Source: Lasiodiplodia sp. COLG20 (lineage: Eukaryota; Ascomycota; Dothideomycetes; Botryosphaeriales; Botryosphaeriaceae). Taken from it: a DNA stretch of 64,000 nucleotides. A model generated the notes under the pieces. It saw only the letters and a list, made by a program, of their open reading frames with translations. It was not told the DNA's origin and searched no databases. The stretch's first letter is position 1. Every line of letters begins with the position of its first letter. Below, in pieces: positions 1 through 11,687 of this stretch. The stretch is taken from the NCBI GenBank assembly GCA_009801085.1, contig VNWV01000002.1, forward strand, positions 744,001 through 808,000, in the 5' to 3' direction. The position numbers and the translations under genes were made by a program.

Positions 1-186
1 TTCCATCAGGATTTTGCACATGCCGGCATCGTGGCGAAGAGTAGATGGTTTGCAGTTTCTACGAGTTTATGAGCATTTTGTTGCATACCGAAAGGCCTTG
101 TGCTGGGCTAGCAGCTTGCAATAATAGTGTACGTAATTCGTGGTCACCTGAGGTGCAGGCGCGCGGGGTGGACAGCTGGGAGTGCA
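1..186. other. Left-edge spacer
   Basis: No coding feature is recognised here. It lies just downstream of the stop codon of the minus-strand deacylase gene and probably holds that gene's 3' untranslated region. Confidence 0.5.
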
Positions 187-966
187 CTACTGAAGCAGTT
201 CAGCTGGGATATTGAACTCCTTTTGGATGCGTCCAATCTTCGTCATGAGATCCTCGAGCTTGACTTTATCGGCATCCATGCCAGAAACGCCAGGGATATC
301 CATCTTCGGGGGGTCCATGTCAATCTCAATGGTCACCTAAACCAAGGGAATCAGCCACGGCTTGTCAGGCGCGCGGGACAGGAGCAATAAGAACGGCGGA
401 AGATTTACCGCTTCATCTTCGCAACGGTAATCCAAACCTACCGGACCATCATTCACGAGCGCAACGTCCATCATGGCCTGGAAGACGCCGTCTTTGACTC
501 TGTCTTCTTGGTAGAGCTCTTTGGTTTTCTTGAAGAAGGAAGAGTACAGATCGCGAGCCAGCTGCTCGGGGGCCGATCTGTGGAAGCTTGGTTTCTTTCC
601 CTTTTTGGTGGATGCGAGCAGGGTGAACTGTGAGACTGCACGAGTGGTACTTAGCGAGCCGCTCGCCAAAGGCTCAGGGGGCTGGCGGGCTCACCACACA
701 GGACTTCGCCCCCGACGTCCTTCACATTCCGCTTCCACTGCGCAGGTCATCAAAAAGTGAAACTTGGCGCGGGCCGGGGCGAGGGATACCTTGCCGCCCT
801 GGTCGTCGTCCCACAGCTGCATGGAGAGCACTTTGCCGGCCATCTTTTCGGCTTCAGTCGGCGTGTCTTCTTTGCCGACGCCCACAAAGACGAGAACGCC
901 CTTGCCGATGCTGGAGATGAGGTTGCCGTCGACCGTCACCGACGCCGACTTGACGCGTTGCAGCAC
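187..966 (-). CDS. DTD1: D-aminoacyl-tRNA deacylase (DTD1 type)
   Basis: This enzyme hydrolyses D-amino acids, and glycine mis-attached to tRNA(Ala), from tRNAs in the cytosol as translation proofreading. The product opens [14 protein letters not shown], the family N-terminus. It contains the SQFTL motif and an NDGPVTIEI segment, which are the two sequence boxes that form the DTD active site across the dimer. Four exons were read: 966-790, 737-695, 635-442 and 336-187. Introns have GTATCC, GTGAGC and GTAGGT donors with CAG/TAG acceptors, and the model closes to 187 residues, slightly longer than bacterial DTD (about 145) because of a C-terminal extension. The gene is divergent from NOT3, sharing the spacer 967-1461. 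Family is certain; exon edges are hand-called. Confidence 0.9.
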
Positions 967-1461
967 GGCTACGCCATTTCAGCACGGATTCTCGTGGGTT
1001 TGCCGCTCGGAAGGCTACCTTTCATTGTGTTGGTTTGTACGGCGTGTGACAGGTCGCAAGCCGAGGCTGCAGAGCAATGCAGCGGGCGAGCCGCCAGACA
1101 AGCGCGCAGTGGGACCAGTAGCAGGCGTCGCAAAGGGCGCAGGAGGGCGCGCAGCAGAGAGGGCGTGAGGCGTGGATGGTCTGGGCTGCGCGCCGGGGCC
1201 GGGGTTCTCAAGGGCGGCGGGCGGACAGCGCCCGGTCACGTGGGGGCCGCTGCAACGCCGACCCGACCAGCTACGCCCGGTCGTTTGCTCCCAGCTCCAG
1301 ACACCATCTCGCAGCCTCGCGCCCTCCGCTTTCGCGCGCACGCTCCCCGACTTCTCCACATCCTTCCCCGTCCGCTCGAGGCTCCACCCCCCGGGACTCC
1401 CTCGCACCGCGCCGCCCGCACCGCACCGCACCCGCTCCGGCGAGGCTATCTACGAGACACC
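967..1461. promoter_or_regulatory. Shared divergent promoter region DTD1/NOT3
   Basis: A GC-rich spacer between two start codons that face away from each other, so it must hold both promoters. No clear TATA box was seen. Confidence 0.5.
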
Positions 1462-3489
1462 ATGGCCGCGCGCAAACTCGCCCAAGAGATCGACCGATGC
1501 TTTAAGAAGGTCGCGGAAGGCGTCGCCGCATTCGAGGGCATCTATGAGAAGCTGCAACAATCCACCAACCCCGCACAGAAGGAGAAGCTTGAGGATGCAC
1601 TCAAGAAGGAGATCAAGAAGCTGCAACGCTCGCGAGACCAGATCAAGGCCTGGGCAGCATCCAATGAAATCAAGGATAAGAAGCCGCTGCTCGACCAGCG
1701 CAAGCTGATCGAGACGGTATGTGTTCGGCACGCCGGTCGCCCGATCCCCGCCGCCGGCTGAGCAACACGCAGCGCTGCTAACGTGCACACAGCAAATGGA
1801 GAAGTTCAAGGCAGTGGAGAAGGAGATGAAGACGAAGGCATACTCCAAAGAAGGCCTCTCTGCCGCATCTAAGCTCGATCCGAAGGAGAAGGAGAAGGTC
1901 GAGGTCTGCGACTTCCTGTCGAATATGGTCGAGGAGCTGGAGCGCCAAGTCGAGACGACCGAAGCGGAGGCCGCCACCCTACAAGCCGGTCTGAAGAAGG
2001 GCAAGAAGGACAACGCCAAAGCAGAAAGAATAGCCGAGCTCGAGCGCATGGCCGAACGACACCAATGGCATATAAGCAAGCTTGAATTGGTGCGGCGTTC
2101 ACTGGAGAACGACGGCGTCGAGGTTGAACAAGTCAAGGACCTGGAGGAGAGCATCCGTTATTACGTGGAAAACAACCAAGAGGTGGACTTTATGGAGGAC
2201 GACTCGCTTTACGACGATCTGAACCTCGCAGAAGGCGAGGACCTGTACGGCATGACCCAGGACATGGACAAGGTTTCGTCGCAAGACACACAATCGATAC
2301 AGGACGACATTCACGAAGAACCCGTACGGAATACCGGCCCGTCTGCTGCCAAGGCAAAGGCGCCAGAGGCATCGACCGCCTCAGCCAGAAGACCGTCCAC
2401 CCAACTCAAGTCCCCCTTGCCAACCCTATCGACGTTACATACTCCTGCACAGGCGGCGACAAATGGCACCAGCGGAAGTACCATGAAGCCGGCACCATTG
2501 CCCACAAGAGCTCCAGGTGAACCTTTGAAGTACGCATCAGCCGCTGCCGCCGCCGCCGCGAGCGATAGGAACAACGTGGGCATTGCACCTTTGCCGCCGC
2601 CACCTGGTGCCATCCATGTCAACCATGCTCTGCGCTCAAGCGCTGCATCATCCCCCGCTGTCTCGCACGCTCAACTCGCTACATCGCATGCCGCCAATCA
2701 AAGGCCGTCGGCCGCATCAGCCGCGAGCCAGGATGGCGCAACTCCGATCACTGCCAAGTCTCCGGCGCTCAGCCATTCCAGCGCTGCACCGGCGAGCACA
2801 GAAGCAAGTAGCATACCACCAACTCCGGCGCAGGAGAAGCGTAGTGTGACACCAGCGAAGACATCCAAGCCGTCCGAAGCCGTCGAGCAGCCGTTGACGA
2901 ATGGAGACAAGCCCGCACAACCGGCCGAGGAGGAGTCGGTGTATCACCTGCCATCCAGTCTGCAGGATCTTCTCGAGTCGTTCGAGGCCACCAAGGAAGA
3001 CGCATTAAGCTCGCATGCTGACGAGCGTCTCCTGGTGGCTTCTCACAGCTCGCATCCCGAGTCTGTTGATGCCGATAAGCCACGCCATTACCGCCCGCAG
3101 AATCCTTATCCTTACACGCCCGCCCACTACCCGCAGGAGCCGCTGTCCATTTTCGATGATCCTAGGTTGTATTCTCGTGTTGATACGGATTCCTTGTTCT
3201 ATGCATTCTACTACCGCCAAGGCACTTACGAGCAATACCTGGCGGCCAAGGCTCTGAAGTCTCAAAGCTGGCGCTTCCACAAGCAATACCAGACCTGGTT
3301 CCAGCGCCACGAGGAGCCCAAGTCCATCACTGAAGACTACGAGCAAGGAACGTACCGGTTCTTCGACTACGAGAGCACTTGGTAAGCTTTCCGTCCGTCT
3401 TTGGCAATGGCATACTAACAGGCGGCAGGATGAACCGGAGGAAAGCGGACTTCAAGTTCGCGTACAAGTTCCTGGAGGACGACCTCTGA
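1462..3489 (+). CDS. NOT3: CCR4-NOT complex subunit NOT3/Not5
   Basis: This is a scaffold subunit of the CCR4-NOT deadenylase complex, which shortens mRNA poly(A) tails and monitors codon optimality at the ribosome. The first ~230 residues are the Not N-terminal coiled-coil domain (opening [17 protein letters not shown]). A Ser/Ala/Pro-rich linker follows, and the C-terminal ~130 residues form the NOT2/3/5 box, ending KFLEDDL. There are three exons: 1462-1716, 1793-3381 and 3429-3489. Intron 1 has GTATGT, GCTAAC and CAG; intron 2 is short with GTAAGC and CTAAC. The spliced length is 634 residues, normal for filamentous fungi. The last exon is only 61 nt but supplies the conserved end of the NOT box. 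Confidence 0.93.
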
Positions 3490-5856
3490 GGCACTTTATG
3501 ATTGTATCGACTATCAATGGCTGTTTTCCTTGATAGTCCTACCAGAATCCCGTCGGGCGGCCTCTTCTTTCGAGCGTAGAAGAAGCCCTTGTTCGCCTCC
3601 GACGGGCTAGCGTGGGCGATTTTCTGCGGTTTTCTTTGGCACTGGCAATGAACGACAGTTGATATGGCCGAGCCCGTGCAACGTCACGGTCCGAGAAGTT
3701 ATGCTTGCTGTAGTAGTCTCCGAAACTATTGAGGAAAATGAGATTGAGGGCTGCATGCCTCCATCCAATCTTTGGTTGCTCCGTCGTACCACTGCCGATG
3801 TGATTGGCCATTGGGCTGAGCGGCCCGTGCCCGCCAGCCTGACGACGCACCATGCGAACCGGTCCAGTGTTGGTGGCATTGCTGTTCAGACGGGAAGAGT
3901 CGTGGCCAATTCCTGCAGATCATGTTCAGGACACACTCCTGACCTCACTAAATGGCGGGTACGCATTACTTCAGCTAACCCGAACATCTTGGCGCGGTCC
4001 CATAGTGCCGCGTCTACCCAGAGGTCCACACTTCAGTGGCAAAGACCCATGGGGCCCATTTCAATTGGGTAAGCCTCGCTGTCGCAATTGACACGTACCG
4101 TCCTCGCATGACAGGGTGCGTTAGCTACAAGGCTCCCAACCAAAGGAAGCAAGAGGGTTGTGTGACTAGGTTGATATTGCAATCTCCCGGCTGGCCACAT
4201 CCTCAGTTGTCACCACCATCTCTCTCAGATGCTATGAGTCAAATACAGCGCCATGTGAGCTGTTACATGGCATAAAGTAGCGGCAGGGCAGCCAGTGAAG
4301 AAACATGGCCTTAGGATCGGCATCACTGCTCGACAACAGGGGCGCTGTCATGGCTGGCAGTACGCCAGCATGCACAGCCCTGTAGTGCGGGTACGTCGTG
4401 CGCTCCGAGGTTACCAAGCAGTCTATCTTTGGCGGACCAAGCAAGGGACTCGACGGTTACACGGGTCGTATGCAGGCTTAGCGTGCCGTCGACGGCAAAG
4501 CTGGGTGATATGTTAGACGCTGGCAGCTAGCCAGGCAACGAGGCGACAAGGCTGGGTCCGCGATGGCATCATGGCTGCACGGCGGGGGGCAGATCGACCG
4601 ACCCACAAAAGCGGGGCCAGCACATTGTCTGGCTATAAAGGCTCACCGGTTGTGTACGCGACCCATTTGCCTGCTGGTCCGCCTTCCTCGGATTCTGCCT
4701 TGAGCTCAGCCTTCACGACACGAGCTCCACAACACGGCCCGAGCCGTCGGCGAATGTATTGGCAGACCTCTAACGAGCGGAGGGCGTCGACTCCAGTCAG
4801 CGTGCTGCTTACGCTTGCCTGCAGGACATGCCTGATACAGACGAGCGACAAGGTTTGCCGGCAATTCTAAGCAATGGCGGGGTCCTCAATCGACCAGACG
4901 GCAGAGTGAAACACGCGGAGTGCGAGGCAAGAGCCAAGCTTGAGAGAGCCTCGCGTAGACTTTTAGCTCGCTGCGACTGCCTGCTGAAGAAAGGTCGTTT
5001 CCACTCTCGGCAACGTGCATCCCCGTGCATCACTGCTGCCTAGCAACGATAACAAGAGCCGCATTCGACTGACACTGCTCCGGCTCTCGGCTGCCAATCC
5101 TGCCGCCCGTTCCAGAGGCCCCGCTCACCATCCCTCCAGGAACGCTCCGCCCCATTGCAAGCCTCAGCTGCGTCGGGATCATGGGGCTGAGCCTCGCCCG
5201 CCCGTTTCGATAGACGTCACACAGCCAGAAATCTCCCATTGACCAGAACCCCCTGCCAATCCAGTCATCAAATGCAGCTCCACCATTTCCCGCCCTACCG
5301 CATCCAAGCCTCACCAGCGAGTCCGTCAAAGAACGCTTACACCATGGCTGCGCCCTCTGCAGTGCAGAGTTCCATCATCTCTAGCTACGTGTCGCTCTCC
5401 CATTTCACAGGCATCGTCAGCTGCAACGTCCCGCCGCCTCAATCCGCTTCAATCATTTGACAGATTGTGTTCCCATCGCCCTTCCGCATCGTGTACTCCA
5501 CCGTTTGCCTCACCCTCAGACTTCTTACTATCAGGCAACCAAGGAAGAAGTTCGCAAAATCGGATATCACGGCGCTGAGTGCACATAGTGTGAGGAGGGC
5601 ATGTCCTAGTATATATGTGTTTGCCACCCAGCCCAAGCAAGATCCAACAGCGAAGATCCCCGCTGGAGCTTGTACTGTCAGGCCGCCCATTCCCGAAGAC
5701 GCTACCTGCAGGAGTGCCCTTTCGAGCATCCGTACGTATCTATTCGCCGAAAACCCTGCATATGAGGCTGATGGAGACCCAAGCGCCCGCCGATCTAGAC
5801 CCCAAAATCTCTAGGCCAGAAGTTCGAGACCAAAAGCCTCACATTCTCGTTCCACT
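3490..5856. other. Intergenic region, no gene seen
   Basis: About 2.4 kb without a convincing coding frame. The short frames present overlap in several phases, lack domain-like sequence and could not be joined by plausible introns. It probably contains the NOT3 3' end and the promoter and leader of the zinc-finger gene. Confidence 0.5.
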
Positions 5857-6952
5857 ATGTCGCAATTTAATGCACCGCGGGAAGAGGTATAGCACGACTC
5901 CCTCTTTGACATGCATTTATCTAACGTTTCTGGTTTAGGGCTATGAAGGCGCCTCCTACCCGTCATCGACGGATGATAACAGCAGCAGTCTGGTGGACAT
6001 GCACTATAGGCAAGCCAACCAATATAGCCCGGGTAGCTACTCTACTTTTCCAAGCCTACAAGAGGGGCAACAGCACACGTACTATGGCGCATCTTATGCC
6101 GACCCGGGAACGGATCCGAGGCATTGGTCGCGGGGCACAAACACTTACCAAGATGAAAACCATACATGGAACGTGCACCGCACCGCATATCCCATGGGCG
6201 GAATGGCAGAAGCGTTCTTCGAAGGCACCGATCAGACTGTGCATGGAGACCTCTCCGGATACCAGTTCCAGGATGCCGAAGCTTCTGGCGGCCATTATGG
6301 ATCGGAATCGGCCATGGGAACAGAAGTGTCTGGTTACCAACAGCCCGACACGACCGGTCGTTCAGGTCACACAAGGTATAGATATACAAGTGGATCGACA
6401 TTGAAATATCCACAGGAAACACAGGGAGCGTATGGAGAATCTTCTCACCCAAGCCGCGCGCCATTGGTGAGGGTTCATGCACCACTCGATAACCAACAGG
6501 AAGGCCTTTTGCGCTCGACAAGTGCAAGTGGATATTCGGAAGGTTCCGCATATACTTTCCCAAATACCGAATCGGCAATGCTGAGCCCGAATTACGGGCT
6601 GAATGTCGGAGACGAAGAGGACGAAAGCTCCGACGGCTCACATTCTGAAGAGCAAGGGCCGGCCTCACCGTCGGGAACAGACACGCACCATGACGCAGAC
6701 CGCAAGTGGAGGTGCAGACAAGCCGAGTGTGCGGAGAGAAGAGGATTCAAGCGGCACGCTGATCTCATGAGGCACATGAGCACTGTACACCACAGAGGAG
6801 ATCAGGAAAAATTCGATTGCGTGAAACGAACTTGTCCGAGGAAAGGAGAGAACGGGTTTACGAGGAAGGATCATCTGACGGAGCATTTGAGGAATTTCCA
6901 TCTGGTGGAAATTCCGAAGAGGAGGGGTGGCAGAGGACAGAATCGAGGGTAG
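5857..6952 (+). CDS. C2H2 zinc-finger protein, putative DNA-binding regulator
   Basis: Two exons, 5857-5886 (ten codons, MSQFNAPREE) and 5939-6952, are joined by a 52-nt intron with GTATAG donor, CTAAC branch site and TTTAG acceptor, giving 347 residues. The first ~225 residues are Tyr/Gly/Ser/Gln-rich and look disordered, followed by an acidic stretch (GDEEDESSDGS). The C-terminal third carries two Cys2-His2 fingers: CRQAEC with H...H ending in VHH, and CVKRTC followed by FTRKDHLTEHLRNFH. A basic tail, KRRGGRG, follows. Fungal proteins of this shape are usually nuclear transcription factors. The target is unknown and no orthologue name can be assigned. Confidence 0.8.
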
Positions 6953-8042
6953 CTGTGATGATCAGGGGCGTGGGGATTGGTTCCGATGGGCTCGATGTCG
7001 GAGCGTTTCTTTCTCGGCATTGCTGGCAGTCTTTTCTTTCGGGTGACGTGCTGTCTCTTTTTTCCGTCTCTTTGTTGGCGGTTACGTGTGCTCGTCCCGG
7101 TATCGCGGGAGGAGGTGGGTAGACAAGGGTTGATAGCCGGGCCCGTCACATGTGATTGCCATGTCTGGGGTTTTGTTCTCTTCTGTTTTCTTGGGCGGCC
7201 GAAGGCTATGTTCTTGAGTCAGTCGATTCCAGAGGCGCCCGCATAAATTGAGGTCCATCAATAACACGGCATATATGTTGTGTAAATGCCGTGATTTAAA
7301 CAGGATTAGGGCAGGTGAAACGAGTATTGAGCCGCGATGCTCAATAGGGTAGTGTGCCGGCGGGGTAGGCGTTCCTTGCAGCTGAAAATGCAATTAGAAC
7401 TTCTAGAAGCCCCGCAGTGTCTTGATTGTTTTGGAGGAGTGCCTGAAGCCGCTGACAGGAGCGGCGCAAGGATTGGGCGAGCCTAGACTTGAAACGGCCG
7501 ATCACAAGACGCTCACCCAATCGCCGTCACCAACACCCTGTCCGCATCGCCTGCCCATTTAACGAAAATCCTGTCGGCACAACCCATCGCCAGCTGCCTT
7601 TTTGGGCTCGGCACCGAGATGGCCCAGGAGCAACTCCAACACTGCACGCCCGCCCGCCGGGTCCGCCGACGAAGCGCGCGCGGCCCCCATGTCAACCTCC
7701 TTCATCACCTGCTGGTTGGTCGGATGTCGGACCTCGCAGTCAACTACAATATTGCGGGCTGCCTGATGGGCGCCATGGCAGAGCGACTTCGCGTGCACCG
7801 CAACTGCTGTGACCGACTCGTGATTTGCTGTGTAACGACCGAAACCTCACAATATAAAAGAGAAAAAGAAGCCAACAGTGAAACCAACACGCATCATCTG
7901 CGCACTGAGCCTGCCCAATCCTGCGCGTGGACCATCCTCGCTTGTCATCCGGTGTTGGTGTCAGCACGACCCTCAGCCCTCTCCTATCCACCTCGTTCTT
8001 TTAAATCTCGAGCTCTGCCTGTTTTTTGTTCTATTCTCCAAG
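6953..8042. other. Intergenic region with amylase promoter
   Basis: About 1.1 kb with no gene seen. Two SYGGRG-type hexamers (CTGGGG at 7165-7170, GCGGGG at 7360-7365) match the CreA/Mig1 carbon-repression consensus, but such short sites occur often by chance. The proximal part carries a TATA-like box. Confidence 0.4.
7853..7860 (+). promoter_or_regulatory. TATA-like box upstream of alpha-amylase
   Basis: The octamer TATAAAAG lies about 190 nt upstream of the amylase start codon, a plausible core promoter position if the leader is about 150 nt. This is inferred from sequence and position only. Confidence 0.45.
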
Positions 8043-9838
8043 ATGAAGGCATCTCTGTACGCCCTCGCCGCTGCTGCGGCCATGTGCCGTAGTGCCCGTG
8101 CGGCTACTCCCGCCCAATGGCGTTCCCAATCCATCTACCAGGTCCTCACTGATAGGTTCGTATTCGCCACGGCCCGGCCCATCTGTGTGTAACACGAGGT
8201 CGACTTACTGGGTTTGGCAGGTTTGCTCGCACCGATGGCAGCACCACTGCCACCTGCAACACCCAGGACAGGGTGTACTGCGGTGGAACGTAAGCGCCCT
8301 GCACTCTGCGTGTTGCCTTGCGTCTCACAAAAATTACAGCTATCAGGGAATCATCAACAAGCTGGACTACATCCAGGGCATGGGCTTCACAGCCGTAAGC
8401 CTGCTCAGTTGCCTTGTGTAATCACTGTCTAACCCTTGCAGATTTGGATTTCGCCCGTCGTCGAGAACTTGCCCGAGGACACCGGCTATGGCGAAGCCTA
8501 CCATGGCTACTGGCAGCAGGACTTGTACAGCTTGAACTCCAACTTCGGCACTGCCGATGATCTCAAGAACCTCGCAGCCGAGTTGCATGATCGTGGAATG
8601 GTATGTCTGCGTTCTCCTTTTTTTAAAACTTCTTTTTTTTTTTTTGAGCCCAGAATTCCCTATGTAGACATATGTTGACACGAGCCCCTAGTACCTGATG
8701 GTCGACGTAGTCGTCAACCACAATGGCTGGGCGGGCTCGGCAAGCTCTGTGGACTACAGCCGGTTCAATCCGTTCAACTCTCAGGACTACTACCATTCCT
8801 ACTGCACTGTTGACTACAATTCCCAAGACAGCGTCGAAGACTGCTGGCTTGGGGACAACACTGTTTCACTTGTGGACCTCAATACAGAGGACTCCCGGGT
8901 GGTGGAAGGGTATGAGACATGGATCTCTCAGCTTGTTTCAAACTATTCCAGTGAGTTATCTAAAGATCTAACGGCGGGTGCGCTACTCACATGTCTAATC
9001 AGTTGATGGCCTGCGCATCGACACTGCCAAGCATGTCGACAAAGCATTCTACCCTGGCTTCGAGAATGCTGCCGGTGTCTTCTCCACTGGAGAAGTCTTT
9101 GATGGAGACCCAGCGTACACCTGCGACTACCAAAACTACATGGACAGTGTTCTCAACTATCCCATTTACTACCCCCTGACTCGGGCCTTCACTTCATCGA
9201 GCGGTTCCATTTCCGACCTGGTGAACATGATCAACACCCTCAAGTCAGGCTGCAAGGACACCACCTTGCTCGGCACCTTCACCGAGAACCACGACATCAC
9301 ACGCTTCGCGGCCATCACGTCCGACTTCTCGCAGGCGAAGAACGTGCTGGCGTTCAACATCCTCGCCGACGGCATCCCCATCATCTACGCCGGGCAGGAG
9401 CAGCACTACGCCGGTGCCGAGGACCCGGACAATCGCGAGGCCACCTGGCTCTCAGGCTACAACACTGACGCCGAGCTGTACAAGTTCATTGCATCCGTCA
9501 ACCAGATCCGCGCCCAGGCCATCGCCGACGACGCCAACTACCTGACCTACCAGAACTGGGTCATCTACAGCGACGGCACCACCATCGCCATGCGCAAGGG
9601 CTTCGACGGCAACCAGATCATCACCGTGCTCAGCAACAAGGGCGCCAATGGCGACGGCTACACGCTCAACCTCGGCAACACGGGCTGGTCGAGCGGGACG
9701 CAGGTCGTTGAGATTTTGACGTGCGCAACCGTCACCGTCACTAGCAGCAACACGGTTACAGTTCCCATGGCTAACGGCTTGCCGAGGATTTACTATCCGC
9801 GGGCCAACCTTGTTGGGACAGGCATTTGCGGCCTGTGA
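8043..9838 (+). CDS. Secreted alpha-amylase, GH13 (TAKA-amylase type)
   Basis: This enzyme cleaves internal alpha-1,4-glucosidic bonds of starch outside the cell. A signal peptide (about residues 1-20, hydrophobic Ala-rich) precedes the mature start [13 protein letters not shown]. The GH13 motifs are intact: [15 protein letters not shown] with nucleophile about D225, STGEVFDG with acid/base about E249, and FTENHD with about D316. The C-terminal beta domain is present, but there is no starch-binding CBM20. Six exons: 8043-8155, 8221-8289, 8340-8394, 8442-8600, 8692-8950 and 9003-9838, giving 496 residues, close to TAKA-amylase (499). The first intron needs a GTTCGT donor, weaker than the other GTAAG/GTATG/GTGAG donors. 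Confidence 0.95.
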
Positions 9839-10253
9839 GTATATGCTTCGGTGGAAGTGTCTGGCATGGACGAGTGAAAACGTGATGCATATGTTGTTCT
9901 TTTCATTTTCTTTCCCAATGTTCATCTTTGATTTCTATAAGTATATATTTTGTCCGAAAGCGGATGTCTATTCATTCCAAATGAAGTGCACTTCTCTTAC
10001 AAAATGATCTTAAGCAGAGAGCCTCCTTAAACATCTTCAGTGATCCTTAGTAATATTTCCGTGAGCATAAATATTGCTTAGACTTGCAACCGAGCTATTA
10101 CTCCTTACTATGAAGATTTAGTTTCAGCCCGGTGAAAAGACTGGGCTAGGAAATTAAGGCCTCTGCAGTATTCAGCTTTGAGAGAAACAATATTTGCGCT
10201 CCTCCCGTTTTTTCCTCTCCTCCTTTTACCCCTCTTTTTCAAATGCAGCATGC

Positions 10254-10276
10254 TTTTTTTTTTTTTTTTTTTTTTT
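10254..10276. repeat. Poly-T tract (23 T)
   Basis: An uninterrupted run of 23 T. Read on the minus strand it is a poly-A run, so it could be the tail of an old retroposed copy, but no element body or target duplication was recognised. Confidence 0.7.
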
Positions 10277-10826
10277 GGTTACACACATATAGCCTTGCTC
10301 TAGGCTGCTACATTGATTTAGCTCATCATGCATCCTCGCTGTAGCTGTAGTGCAAGATTAGCTATATTTATCGCCTAGGCGCAGCTTTCATGCAACACAT
10401 CCTATCAATTACCCCACCCTTTGTAATACACCCGATTGATTTGTTTCTCTCTCCGATGTTCGGCGTTGATGAGGAGCCGCATCCCAGTCCGCTTACTGTC
10501 TCACTCGCAGCACTAACGGCATGTATAGATGACTTACACGAAAAAGCCATGTCTCATCCTCCGGAGCCAATCGAAAGGCTCAATCTCTCTATATCAGCAA
10601 TAAGAACTCTAGTGCAATGATCAACATAGCATGTGCGACGCTAATGGATGACCGCGTGATGGATGACTCCATCAGCAGCCTGTATTAGCGAATATCACGA
10701 GTTACCGATGTAGGTGATTGGTGCACTGCCAAGGGTGATGTGCGGGGAAGCATCGACCCACCGCCTGCCCGTTGCAACCCCCAACATACAGCAGGCTTAC
10801 CTGTATTGCTCCTTGCTATGTTCGCT

Positions 10827-10872
10827 AGACATCAGAATGAGATCATTCATGCATGATCTTATTCTGATGTCT
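10827..10872. repeat. Long inverted repeat / hairpin
   Basis: Two 20-nt arms, 10827-10846 and 10853-10872, are reverse complements except for one position that would pair as G-U in RNA. They are separated by a 6-nt loop whose centre (ATGCAT) is itself palindromic. Confidence 0.8.
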
Positions 10873-11015
10873 CAGTATTTACTTACTTCCGCTTTGTTTG
10901 ACTGGACTTGACTGGCTTTCTGCGAGTTTCCTTGATTCTACAGTGACACAAGTCTTGCACAGGAAAACGGGGATCGTCTTTATAGTACAGAATGATAGCA
11001 GTACTCTAACACATA

Positions 11016-11137
11016 GCGTAACTATTCCCCAGCTCTGCCTCAGAAAAAAAAGAACATATGTGGCCCATGACATGAGCAAAAAGCACAGGTTAGCATAAAC
11101 GTCGCGCACTGTCTTACGGCAAACCATTACGTCATCG
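11016..11137. repeat. Degenerate dispersed repeat, copy A
   Basis: Shares two blocks with 25695-25911: a ~45-nt block (CTATTCC, CAGCTCT, an A-run, ACATATGTG) and a second block starting CAT(G/A)AGCAAAAA and ending TTA(C/T)GTCAT. Many differences are C/T or G/A transitions. Confidence 0.5.
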
Positions 11138-11687
11138 ACAGAAACGAATGACTGAAAGAACCACGGTACAGTTCCGGCCCACTCCCGTCGGTTAGTCCCA
11201 CGGCCTCTCATTCATCAGTTTGGCATCAACTGAACCATGGTTCATACTTGTTAGGACCGGCCCAGAAGCTTGTTCATTCTTGAACCCACTCAGGGTCTTG
11301 CACATCGTACTTCATCTGGATCATAAGATAGGAATAATAGACTCTTCATCAATTCGTAATAATACTAGAGTGGAAGAGGATGATACCACTACAAATCTGT
11401 ACTGTCAATATGCACGACCGAAAACAAATATCCCACATGTGCCACAAGACGTAGCCACCCTTTCCAAATCTTCGCAGTTTCCATCTAGAAAATAAAAGAA
11501 CAGGTGAAAGATGACCGAAATGCTGTAGCCGACCAGAAAGAACAAGTGTTGCTGCGCTTGAAGGAAATTGCCTACCTCACAAAGAAGCCAAAACTCACCA
11601 GTATAACGGCCCAATAACGAAAGAACGACGGTACCGACAACTACCGATATTGCAGACAGAGAATTTCACAGAAGAAGCAACCTCTGA

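Larger units (their letters stand above)
9839..11687. other. AT-rich intergenic region
   Basis: About 1.85 kb between the amylase gene and the stop of the giant minus-strand gene, both of which end towards it. It contains a 23-T run, a long imperfect palindrome and a degenerate repeat copy (listed separately). A 76-codon frame at 10390-10620 shows no family features and was not called. Confidence 0.5.

Noticed and set aside
7165..7365. SYGGRG hexamers as CreA operator sites for the amylase
   Set aside because: Only two isolated sites, more than 650 nt upstream; such hexamers are frequent by chance, so they were mentioned but not called.
10390..10620. 76-codon plus frame in the AT-rich spacer
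   Set aside because: No Cys pattern, signal peptide or family motif and no splice partner; could be a decayed gene fragment but not supportable.
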